Assembly: GCA_014237545.1 (NCBI GenBank)
Contig: JAACJX010000421.1
Location: forward strand, 1 to 6,926
Source of the DNA: Ardenticatenia bacterium
GTDB lineage: Bacteria > Chloroflexota > Anaerolineae > Promineifilales > Promineifilaceae
DNA length: 6,926 bases
Direction of reading: 5' to 3'
Under the pieces are notes generated by a model. That model did no database searches and had not been told where the DNA came from. It was given only the letters and a program-made list of their open reading frames with translations. The position numbers were made by a program, and so were the translations under genes. Below, piece after piece: positions 1-6,172 of the stretch (position 1 is its first letter; each line of letters starts with the position of its first letter).

Positions 1-567
1 GGTCAGATCGAGAGCCTGATCGACTTCATCAGCATTGGCGCGCGACTTTTGCTGATCAAGAGCCGCGCCCTGTTGCCCCGGCCACCGATCGTCCCACTCA
101 ATGAGGAAGAGGAAGAAGACCCGGCCGAAGCGCTGCTCCGGCAACTGAAAGCGTATAAGCGGTTCAAGAGCGCAGCCAAGTGGCTGGACGAACGACAGCA
201 GCGCGGGTTGCGCACCTATCTGCGGGTCGCGCCGCCGCCGCGCCTGGAAGGCCACCTCGATCTGTCAGGCGTGGATACCGAGACGCTACTGGAGGCCATG
301 AGAGCGGTTTTGGCCCGCGTGGAGACGATGGAAGAGTCGCTCGAAGTAGTGCGGCCTCGCCAACTAACGATCGAGGACCAGATGGGCAAGTTGCGCCACT
401 CTCTGGGCCGCGGCCGTCCCTTTCTTTTCGCCGAGATATTAGCCAACCCCCACGATCGGACGGAGATCGCCGTCTCCTTGCTTGCCCTGCTGGAGTTGAT
501 CAAACGGCGCGAAGCCCAGGCCCATCAAACCCGAATGTTTGGTCCAATTGAGATAACCACCGCTTAG
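1..567 (+). CDS. scpA: Segregation and condensation protein A (ScpA), C-terminal part, 5' truncated by window edge
   Basis: ScpA is the kleisin subunit that bridges the SMC dimer and, with ScpB, forms the bacterial condensin used in chromosome compaction and segregation. The frame is open from base 1 with no start inside the window, so the 188 codons seen are the C-terminal part of a protein that usually has about 230-280 residues. The N-terminal kleisin helix that contacts SMC is therefore mostly outside. Visible family marks are the segment reading GARLLLIKSRALLP (residues 13-26), which matches the ScpA 'LLxIKSRxLLP' signature, and then an acidic stretch of five Glu plus Asp (about residues 35-40). 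The C-terminal winged-helix region ends in EIAVSLLALLELIKRREA and a final FGPIEI strand, as in complete ScpA proteins. The C-terminus looks intact, with TAG at 565-567. Only 33 bp separate it from the convergent melA stop, and I see no clear terminator hairpin there. An scpB gene is not visible; it would have to lie elsewhere. Confidence 0.93.
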   Translation, partial: GQIESLIDFISIGARLLLIKSRALLPRPPIVPLNEEEEEDPAEALLRQLKAYKRFKSAAKWLDERQQRGLRTYLRVAPPPRLEGHLDLSGVDTETLLEAMRAVLARVETMEESLEVVRPRQLTIEDQMGKLRHSLGRGRPFLFAEILANPHDRTEIAVSLLALLELIKRREAQAHQTRMFGPIEITTA

Positions 568-600
568 CCCTCTTCCCCTGCGCCCAACCGGCTTGTCGAG

Positions 601-1902
601 CTAGACGCTATACTCAGGCAGCCAGTCGCCGTGCGCCGCGATTAACTCATCAACGAGATCGCGTATCTGACCCAGGTCCAGCTCGGCCGCCGTGTGCGGA
701 TCCATCATCGCCGCGTGGTAGATGTGCTCCCGCCTCCCGGTCAGGGCCGCCTCGACTGTCAGCGCCTGGACAGTGATGTTTGATTGCATCACGGCCGCCA
801 ATTGCGGTGGAATGGTTCCGATATGGGTCGGCTGAATGCCGTTACCATCGACGAGGCAGGGTACCTCGACACAGCACCCAACCGGCAGATTTTCGATGAG
901 GTGGTCATTGGCCACATTTCCATAGATAACGCGTGGGACGCCGGTTTCCAGGCTGTGAATGATGTAGCCGGCGTACTCATGCGATCGTTCGACTGCAAGC
1001 TCAATCGAATCGACTTCCAGTATTCCGCGCATCATCTGCCACCCGGCAATCTGATTTTCGCACCGCGTAATGTACTCATCGAGAGGAATATTAAACTTTT
1101 CGATCAGATCAGGCCGATCGCGCTTGATAAACCAGGGCACGTACTCGCTGAAATGCTCGCTCGATTCGGTGACGAAATATCCCAGATACCGCAGCGCTTC
1201 GTACCGCACCCGGTTCCAATCCGGTATGCGCCCGCCGGAAGCGACTTCGCGGATCAAAGGGTAAAGGTCTTCTCCATTACGCTCAAAGCGCAGGTAGAAA
1301 GCCATATGATTGATGCCCGCGCAGAGGTAATTGATTTCTTCAATAGGGACATTAACGTCGCGAGCCAGTTGTTCGGCCGTGCCCTGGACGCTGTGGCACA
1401 GGCCGACATTCCGGATTGTTGTCGCCCGGTTCACCGCCCAACAGTTCATGGCCATCGGGTTCACGTAATTCAGCAGCCATGCATCGGGACAGAGCGCTTC
1501 CATCTCATGGCACATCTCCAGCAGCACGGGAATCGTGCGCAAACCTCGCATAATGCCGCCGATGCCCAACGTATCGGCGATGGTCTGCCGCAGGCCGTAC
1601 TTCTTGGGCACTTCGAAATCGATCACGGTTGAGGGTTTGTACCCTCCTATCTGGAACATCGTGATGACGTAATCTGCCCCCTCCAGCGCCCGACGGCGGT
1701 CTGTGGTAGCGACGATCCGGGGGGTTGCCGCCAGCGTTCGGGCCACGCGGTGAGCCACGATCTCTGAGGTGTGCAGGCGCTCCTCATCGATATCAAAGAG
1801 GCTGATCGTCGAATCAGCCAACTCAGGAAAGCTGAGAATATCCCCCAGCAGATTTTTCGCGAACACGGTGCTTCCCGCACCAACTAACGTGATCTTTGAC
1901 AT
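601..1902 (-). CDS. melA: Alpha-galactosidase (melibiase), glycoside hydrolase family 4, MelA type
   Basis: The 433-residue protein matches GH4 alpha-galactosidases along its full length; from memory it is strikingly close to enterobacterial MelA (about 450 residues). GH4 enzymes are cytoplasmic and hydrolyse alpha-galactosides such as melibiose by a redox-elimination mechanism needing NAD+ and a divalent metal. Seen here: an N-terminal Rossmann dinucleotide motif VGAGS (7-11) after a first beta strand; FDID (36-39), where the second strand of such folds ends in an acidic residue; FQIGGY (83-88); QTIADTLGIGG (106-116); NYVNPMAMN (145-153); LCHSVQGT (168-175), whose Cys169 is the expected metal ligand; GINHMAFY (196-203), whose His199 is the second expected metal ligand; VTESSEHFSEY (244-254); GCCVEVPCLVD (342-352); and HAAMMDPHTAA near the C-terminus. 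The start is ATG at 1902-1900 with GGGGAG (1912-1907) four bases upstream. No sugar transporter or regulator gene is adjacent; the upstream neighbour is a glycosyltransferase. Alternative GH4 specificities (alpha-glucosidase, alpha-galacturonidase) are less likely given these MelA-like blocks. Confidence 0.95.
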   Translation of the reverse strand: MSKITLVGAGSTVFAKNLLGDILSFPELADSTISLFDIDEERLHTSEIVAHRVARTLAATPRIVATTDRRRALEGADYVITMFQIGGYKPSTVIDFEVPKKYGLRQTIADTLGIGGIMRGLRTIPVLLEMCHEMEALCPDAWLLNYVNPMAMNCWAVNRATTIRNVGLCHSVQGTAEQLARDVNVPIEEINYLCAGINHMAFYLRFERNGEDLYPLIREVASGGRIPDWNRVRYEALRYLGYFVTESSEHFSEYVPWFIKRDRPDLIEKFNIPLDEYITRCENQIAGWQMMRGILEVDSIELAVERSHEYAGYIIHSLETGVPRVIYGNVANDHLIENLPVGCCVEVPCLVDGNGIQPTHIGTIPPQLAAVMQSNITVQALTVEAALTGRREHIYHAAMMDPHTAAELDLGQIRDLVDELIAAHGDWLPEYSV

Positions 1903-1912
1903 CGTTCTCCCC

Positions 1913-1935
1913 AGTATTAATAAGGGTTTAATACT
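1913..1935. promoter_or_regulatory. Perfect 8-bp inverted repeat, candidate operator in front of melA
   Basis: AGTATTAA (1913-1920) is exactly mirrored by TTAATACT (1928-1935) around a 7-bp spacer, giving a 23-bp dyad centred on 1924. It lies immediately upstream of the melA Shine-Dalgarno sequence and fills almost the whole 32-bp GT2/melA gap. It is AT-rich and lacks a following T run, so it is a poor terminator. The size and position fit a dimeric repressor site of the kind used by sugar-responsive LacI or ROK regulators, but no regulator gene is in the window, so the factor is unknown. Confidence 0.5.
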
Positions 1936-1943
1936 TATGTCAA
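1917..1943 (-). promoter_or_regulatory. Candidate melA promoter overlapping the inverted repeat
   Basis: On the minus strand a perfect -35 consensus TTGACA (1943-1938) is formed by the last two sense codons of the glycosyltransferase gene. A -10-like TATTAA (1922-1917, four of six matches) follows after a 15-bp spacer, shorter than the preferred 17. Transcription would start near 1910, giving a leader of only about 8 bases that cuts into the Shine-Dalgarno sequence. The -35 is convincing and the -10 is not. If used, the promoter would be covered by the 1913-1935 dyad, an arrangement expected for repression. Confidence 0.3.
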
Positions 1944-2834
1944 CTTATGCTTCATGATTCGTACCCACCCTCGCAACCGGATGCCGGTTAGAACCAGGGC
2001 CGTCAAGAGGCGCGGGTACTTATCCTCATAGAACTTCTGATAGAAGACTTCCATAGCCCGTACCGACTCGCGGGCGACCCTGACGCGGGTCTCTTTGGGC
2101 GGGCGGGCGATATCGGCCGACTCTTTCCGCAAGCCGGAACTGGCTCCTTTGTAATGCAATACCTCAACCAGCGGGTAGTAGATGATTTGATAGCCTGCTT
2201 CGTGGATACGATAGCAGTAATCGATATCCTCCCCATAGAAGAAATAAGTTTCGTCCCAGCCGCCAAGCTGCCGGTCGAGCGAGCGCGGCATCATCATGTA
2301 CGAGCCGGCAATGACTGGCACGGGGTGAACTTTTGAGAAATCTTCGTAGTTTCTGAAGTAACCGTTGAGTTTCGGGCTGTTGGGGAACAAGCGGCTCAGG
2401 CCGGTGAAGTGGAAGAAGGCGTTGTATGGCGTGGGGAAACCGCGGTGATTGTCTGGGTCGCGCTCGCCGTTCGGATATACCAGCCTGACCGTCAGCGCGC
2501 CCACCTCGGGGTTCTGGCGCATGTAATCCACCGGCTCGGCCAGCGCGTCGCGACTCACGACCGTATCGGAGTTAAGGAACAGGAGAAACTCGCCGCGGGC
2601 GACCGCCGATCCCCGGTTATTGGCGGCCGAGAACCCCAGGTTTTCCCGACTCGCAATCAGCACCGCCTGGGGGTACTTGCCGGCCACCATTTCCGCGCTG
2701 CCATCGGTGGAGGCATTATCGACGACAATGACCTCAAGGCCGCCAACCGGCGAAATGGCGGCATATAGCGAGGCCAGGCAGTCATCCAATAGCTGGCGCG
2801 TGTTGTATGACACAACAATGACCGACAGATCCAT
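1935..2834 (-). CDS. Family 2 glycosyltransferase, rhamnosyltransferase-like
   Basis: This 299-residue protein is an inverting GT-A fold glycosyltransferase of family 2, which transfers a sugar from a nucleotide-sugar donor to a cell-surface polysaccharide or lipid-linked acceptor. Motifs in order: VIVVSYN (5-11) at the first strand; VIVVDNASTDGS (35-46), whose Asp39 binds the nucleotide; ENLGFSAANNRG (64-75); FLNSDT (86-91), the variant of the metal-binding DXD seen in WbbL and rhamnosyltransferase-like members; and YGEDIDYCYR (200-209), matching the ED acidic motif that supplies the catalytic base. EVLHYKGASS (224-233) is the conserved His segment near the end of the fold. A basic C-terminal tail with a hydrophobic stretch (about 276-286) may touch the membrane; I see no true transmembrane domain. 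The ATG at 2834-2832 has only a weak GAGTGG-like ribosome site. It lies 32 bp upstream of melA on the same strand, so the two could share a transcript, although their functions have no obvious link. Donor and acceptor cannot be read from sequence. Confidence 0.88.
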   Translation of the reverse strand: MDLSVIVVSYNTRQLLDDCLASLYAAISPVGGLEVIVVDNASTDGSAEMVAGKYPQAVLIASRENLGFSAANNRGSAVARGEFLLFLNSDTVVSRDALAEPVDYMRQNPEVGALTVRLVYPNGERDPDNHRGFPTPYNAFFHFTGLSRLFPNSPKLNGYFRNYEDFSKVHPVPVIAGSYMMMPRSLDRQLGGWDETYFFYGEDIDYCYRIHEAGYQIIYYPLVEVLHYKGASSGLRKESADIARPPKETRVRVARESVRAMEVFYQKFYEDKYPRLLTALVLTGIRLRGWVRIMKHKLT

Positions 2835-2868
2835 ACCACTCGATTTTATCCCCTTTCCGGCAAACCAC

Positions 2869-2901
2869 CCTCCATTAACTAAACCTTATCCCGCCATTAA
2901 C
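2869..2901. repeat. 11-bp imperfect direct repeat at 22-bp spacing in the GT2/surE divergent region
   Basis: CCTCCATTAAC (2869-2879) and CCGCCATTAAC (2891-2901) differ at one position and are offset by exactly 22 bp, about two helical turns. They lie in the 151-bp divergent intergenic region (2835-2985). The right copy ends six bases before the proposed surE -35 box. This layout could place two protein molecules on one face of the DNA. No regulator is known; chance repetition in a short AT-richer region is possible. Confidence 0.35.
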
Positions 2902-2907
2902 ACGCCG

Positions 2908-2936
2908 TTGACGTCGCCATCATAAGATTCTACTGT
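2908..2936 (+). promoter_or_regulatory. Candidate sigma-70-type promoter of surE
   Basis: TTGACG (2908-2913, five of six matches to the -35 consensus) is followed after the optimal 17 bp by TACTGT (2931-2936). The latter keeps the important first, second and last bases of the -10 box but matches only three of six overall. Initiation would fall near 2943, leaving a leader of about 43 bases before surE. No equally good promoter was found for the divergent glycosyltransferase. Confidence 0.4.
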
Positions 2937-2985
2937 CTACCAGCATTGTAAATAACACACATAAGCGATTTAGCGAAAGTGACCC

Positions 2986-3801
2986 ATGCACATTCTTGTT
3001 ACCAATGACGATGGCGTGACGGCGCCCGGCTTGCTGGCGCTGGCCCAGGGCATGGCCCGATTCGGCGAAGTGAGCGTTCTGGCTCCCGATCACGATTGGT
3101 CTGGTGGAGGGCACGTCAAGACCCTGCGCCGGCCATTACGGGTGCGCCGGGTGCGGATGGCCGACGGCAGCAGCGCTCTGACAAGCGATGGCGCGCCATC
3201 GGACTGCGTCGCCCTGGGACTCATGGGATTGCTCCCCCATAAGGTTGACCTGGTAGTATCCGGCATTAATCCGGCGGCCAACCTCGGTCACGACGTGACT
3301 TACTCCGGCACAGTCACGGCCGTGATGGAAAGCATCATTTGGGGCGTGCCCGGAATCGCCGTCTCGCTCGATGGCGGCGATGTGGATAGCTACGAATTAG
3401 ATTACCAGCCTGCGGTGGAGATCGTCACGCAAGTCGTGGCAACTGTTCTGACCCATGGCCTGCCCAAAGGCGTCTTCCTCAACGTCAATGTCCCCAACTT
3501 GCCGCTATCGAGCATTAAAGGGGTTCTGACGACAAGTCAGGGGTTGCGCGTCTACCGCGACCGTCTCGACCGGCGCGTAGACCCGCGCGGGCGAGACTAC
3601 TACTGGATCGGCGGGGATCGACCGACCGGCGTGCCGCGGGAAGGGACAGACGTCGGCGCGCTGGCCGCCGGTTACGCTTCCGTGACGCCTCTCCGCCTGG
3701 ACCTTACCGATCACAAACAACTCGAAGCCATGCAAGACTGGAGATGGCAACCACATTTGGCGTTCAGTGAAACACCGGTGTTCAGCAAAAACGGACATTG
3801 A
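2986..3801 (+). CDS. surE: 5'/3'-nucleotidase SurE
   Basis: SurE is a cytoplasmic metal-dependent phosphatase that removes phosphate from nucleoside 5'- and 3'-monophosphates and sometimes short polyphosphate; it is linked to stationary-phase survival. The 271-residue length is normal (about 250-270). The family signature is at the N-terminus: HILVTNDDGVTAPGL (2-16), with Asp8 and Asp9 as metal ligands. Ser39 in APDHDWSGGGH (33-43) is the third ligand position, and VVSGINPAANLG (90-101) supplies Asn95. YSGTVTAVMES (106-116) and GVPGIAVSL (120-128) complete the core. The C-terminal part keeps VFLNVNVPN (163-171) and GYASVTPLRLDLT (229-241), so the gene is complete. DGAPSDC (68-74) replaces the more usual GTPADC, a mild variation. 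The ATG at 2986 has no strong Shine-Dalgarno sequence, only GAAAGTG about five bases upstream. Its stop is 27 bp from the convergent DUF420-like stop, with no clear terminator between. It is transcribed divergently from the glycosyltransferase. Confidence 0.95.
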   Translation: MHILVTNDDGVTAPGLLALAQGMARFGEVSVLAPDHDWSGGGHVKTLRRPLRVRRVRMADGSSALTSDGAPSDCVALGLMGLLPHKVDLVVSGINPAANLGHDVTYSGTVTAVMESIIWGVPGIAVSLDGGDVDSYELDYQPAVEIVTQVVATVLTHGLPKGVFLNVNVPNLPLSSIKGVLTTSQGLRVYRDRLDRRVDPRGRDYYWIGGDRPTGVPREGTDVGALAAGYASVTPLRLDLTDHKQLEAMQDWRWQPHLAFSETPVFSKNGH

Positions 3802-3828
3802 TCGCCGCACGCCCGCAAGGGAACACCA

Positions 3829-4314
3829 CTAATAGCTGGGTGGGTTCGGGTTGCCGACAAACCAGGTGATGTAGACGAACAGGCCGATCAGCGTGGCCAA
3901 CATGTAGAGCGCGTAGGCAACCCGCATGAAGGCCTTGTAATTATTGAAGCGCAGGAATTTTGGCATCAGCTTGTTAGCCCTCAGCGTGACAAACAGGCCA
4001 AATACCAGCGCCGCAAAGCCCACGGCCGCGTGTATTCGCGTCGTGGCAATCGCTGATAGCGGCAACCCGGCCGGATTCGATGCCGGCGCGACAAAATCCC
4101 GAAACGGTAGCACCATCAGCCACAACACGAGAACCGCGTTGAGCGTGGCGGCGGAGGTCTGAAACCAGCGGTGGGCGTCATAGTGCCCGCGCACAGCCAG
4201 GACCACGCCCACGGTCAGCAACAGTGCCACCAGCCCGCTGGCCAGCAGTGTCATATCCGCCGCCCAATTGGCGCCTGTTCCCAAAAAGCCCGGTTGGTGC
4301 AGAAGCTCGGTCAT
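3829..4314 (-). CDS. DUF420-like four-helix membrane protein
   Basis: A small integral membrane protein of 161 residues. Numbered from the ATG chosen here, hydrophobic segments lie at about 19-42, 51-71, 93-113 and 128-153, giving four helices. A His in YDAHRW (His48) just before helix 2 and one in TRIHAAVG (His95) at the start of helix 3 resemble the two conserved histidines of the DUF420 (YozB/CtaM-like) family, some of which help cytochrome oxidase maturation. That link is family inference, and no oxidase gene is present. The frame stays open upstream to a TTG at 4332, but ATG at 4314-4312 is preferred because a near-perfect GGAGGAGA (4328-4321) sits six bases upstream; the TTG would place that ribosome site inside the gene. 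The gene lies 49 bp downstream of the ABC ATPase on the same strand, so read-through is possible, but its strong ribosome site suggests independent translation. Other small four-helix heme or quinone-site proteins cannot be excluded. Confidence 0.75.
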   Translation of the reverse strand: MTELLHQPGFLGTGANWAADMTLLASGLVALLLTVGVVLAVRGHYDAHRWFQTSAATLNAVLVLWLMVLPFRDFVAPASNPAGLPLSAIATTRIHAAVGFAALVFGLFVTLRANKLMPKFLRFNNYKAFMRVAYALYMLATLIGLFVYITWFVGNPNPPSY

Positions 4315-4320
4315 GTCCTT

Positions 4321-4328
4321 TCTCCTCC
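4321..4328 (-). promoter_or_regulatory. Strong Shine-Dalgarno sequence deciding the DUF420-like start
   Basis: On the minus strand GGAGGAGA (4328-4321) is followed by six bases and then ATG at 4314. It is the strongest ribosome-binding site in the window and favours that ATG over the upstream in-frame TTG at 4332. Confidence 0.8.
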
Positions 4329-4363
4329 GCAATCGGGCTCGCCCCCGCCGCTACTTTAAACGA

Positions 4364-5141
<778 letters not shown>

Positions 5142-5152
<11 letters not shown>

Positions 5153-6002
5153 TTTGTCGTAGCCTCTTCTCATACCAGCGCAGGAATAAGCTCAGTGCGA
5201 TGGTCATGGACAGGTAGAGAAACGTCAGCACCAGGTAACTTTCGCGGAAGCGGAAGGTACTGCCGGCATGAAGCCGGGCCATCTGGGTGATATCGCGCAC
5301 GGCCAGCACGGAAATTAGCGATGAGTCCTTCAGCATGGCGATGAAGTCATTACCCAGGGCAGGCAACACGTTTCGAATCGCCTGGGGCAGAACAACGTGG
5401 CGCATGGCCTGGCCGCCGTTGAGCCCCAGCGAGCGGGCGGCCTCTGTTTGGCCAGGTGGAACTGATTCAATACCGGCGCGAAAAACCTCGGCCAGAAAAG
5501 CGCCATAGATGATCGACAGCGCGATAATACCACGCGTGTTGGTGCTGATGCTCTGGCCGGATATCCCGAGCGCATCCGACACTGCCGGCACAATCACCAG
5601 GGCAACCGTGAAGATAAGGACAAGCGTTGGCACGCCGCGAATAAATTCAATATAGGTTATGGCGATGTTGCGTACAAACAGGTTGGTGCTGACTCTCCCC
5701 AACCCGGCAAGCAAACCGATTAGCAAGGCAATGGCGAAAGCGACGAGCGTCGTATAAATCGTGACCGTAATACCGGTCCCGATAAAGCCCGCCATCCCCC
5801 CATCCTGGAAGCCCTGGATTCCTCCGAAGGTGCCCTTGATAAAGTTAAACGCCCGGTTGTAATCGGGGTTGGTCATGATGAGCAGGAGCATCAACAACAG
5901 GAATCCAATAATGACGACTAGCCACCACGGGAACCCTTTCGCGTTGAATCGGCTGCTTTGGTCTTTGGGTATAGTTAGGTCGGTCTGTACCTCGCCTGTC
6001 AT
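5142..6002 (-). CDS. Polar amino-acid ABC transporter permease (HisM/GlnP type)
   Basis: This is the inner-membrane channel subunit of the importer, 286 residues. After a hydrophilic N-terminus of about 25 residues comes a first hydrophobic helix (about 26-43), then a loop of about 30 residues before the core domain. The core begins with [22 protein letters not shown] (about 75-96), the usual opening of HisM/GlnP permeases. [26 protein letters not shown] follows, where the IRGVPTLV segment is a family hallmark. The EAA loop that docks on the ATPase reads [23 protein letters not shown] (186-208 as read). The C-terminal part has LLKDSS-like [13 protein letters not shown] (223-235) and a last helix near 257-275. 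Start ATG at 6002-6000 is preceded by GGAGG (6011-6007) at four bases. It is the only permease gene visible, so it probably works as a homodimer, although a second permease gene beyond the window is possible. It lies between the binding-protein and ATPase genes in one operon. Confidence 0.94.
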
Positions 6003-6031
6003 CGAGCCTCCACAAATTTAAACGTTCTTTT

Positions 6032-6078
6032 TTGCGCCGGTAATTAGGCAGACGGCGCAATGATACACTGCCTGCGCC
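6032..6078 (-). other. Permease leader with mutually exclusive hairpins
   Basis: On the transcribed minus strand three arms follow one another: GGCGCA (6078-6073), TTGCGCCG (6060-6053) and CGGCGCAA (6039-6032). The middle arm can pair with the first (6 bp, 13-base loop) or with the third (8 bp, 13-base loop), but not both. GGCAG (6072-6068) and CTGCC (6051-6047) offer a further, incompatible 5-bp pairing. None is followed by a T run on the transcribed strand, so these are not terminators. They may be mRNA stabilising structures protecting the permease message behind the 6086-6115 hairpin, or chance in GC-rich DNA. Confidence 0.35.
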
Positions 6079-6087
6079 AAATGAAAA
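6060..6087 (-). promoter_or_regulatory. Weak candidate internal promoter for permease-ATPase
   Basis: On the minus strand TTTTCA (6087-6082, four of six matches to the -35) is followed after 16 bp by TATCAT (6065-6060, five of six matches to the -10). It begins in the T run of the terminator-like hairpin and would give a leader of about 50 bases before the permease. The match is modest and may be chance. Confidence 0.2.
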
Positions 6088-6115
6088 GACGCCACACAGT
6101 TTTGTGTGGCGTCTT
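6086..6115 (-). terminator. Intrinsic terminator or attenuator between binding-protein and permease genes
   Basis: AAGACGCCACACA (6086-6098) is perfectly complementary to TGTGTGGCGTCTT (6103-6115): a 13-bp stem closed by a 4-base loop. On the minus strand the stem runs into TTTT, counting its own last two bases, and then CATTT, a short T run. It lies 57 bp downstream of the binding-protein stop and 83 bp upstream of the permease start, in the reading direction of both. Such hairpins after the first gene commonly cause partial termination and protect the upstream mRNA from 3' decay, so binding protein exceeds membrane subunits. The short T run favours incomplete termination. Confidence 0.8.
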
Positions 6116-6172
6116 GGCTGAAATTATCAGAGGTACCACGGCAATTGCCGGGCAACGGTCATGTCCGGCGGT

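Noticed and set aside
784..1632. Long open frame of 282 codons on the + strand
   Set aside because: It lies wholly antisense to melA, whose product matches a family end to end; the antisense translation shows no recognisable domain and the frame is explained by GC-rich codon structure.
2003..2266. Open frame of 87 codons on the minus strand inside the glycosyltransferase
   Set aside because: Out-of-frame shadow of the well-supported glycosyltransferase, Ser/Arg-rich with no domain.
2964..2976. Short direct repeat AGCGA-TTT-AGCGA before surE
   Set aside because: Five-base copies in a 13-base span are expected by chance and do not match any ribosome-site or operator pattern.
3771..3782. 12-bp palindrome AACACCGGTGTT
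   Set aside because: It lies inside the end of surE, has no loop or T run, and is far from any start; probably chance.
6028..6060. Hairpin next to a T run, possible + strand terminator
   Set aside because: On the + strand the T run precedes the stem instead of following it, and no + strand gene enters this region; on the minus strand the stem is followed by A residues.
6139..6150. 12-bp palindrome CGGCAATTGCCG after the binding-protein gene
   Set aside because: It has no loop and no T run, so it is a poor hairpin; the 6086-6115 hairpin a little further on is the credible terminator.
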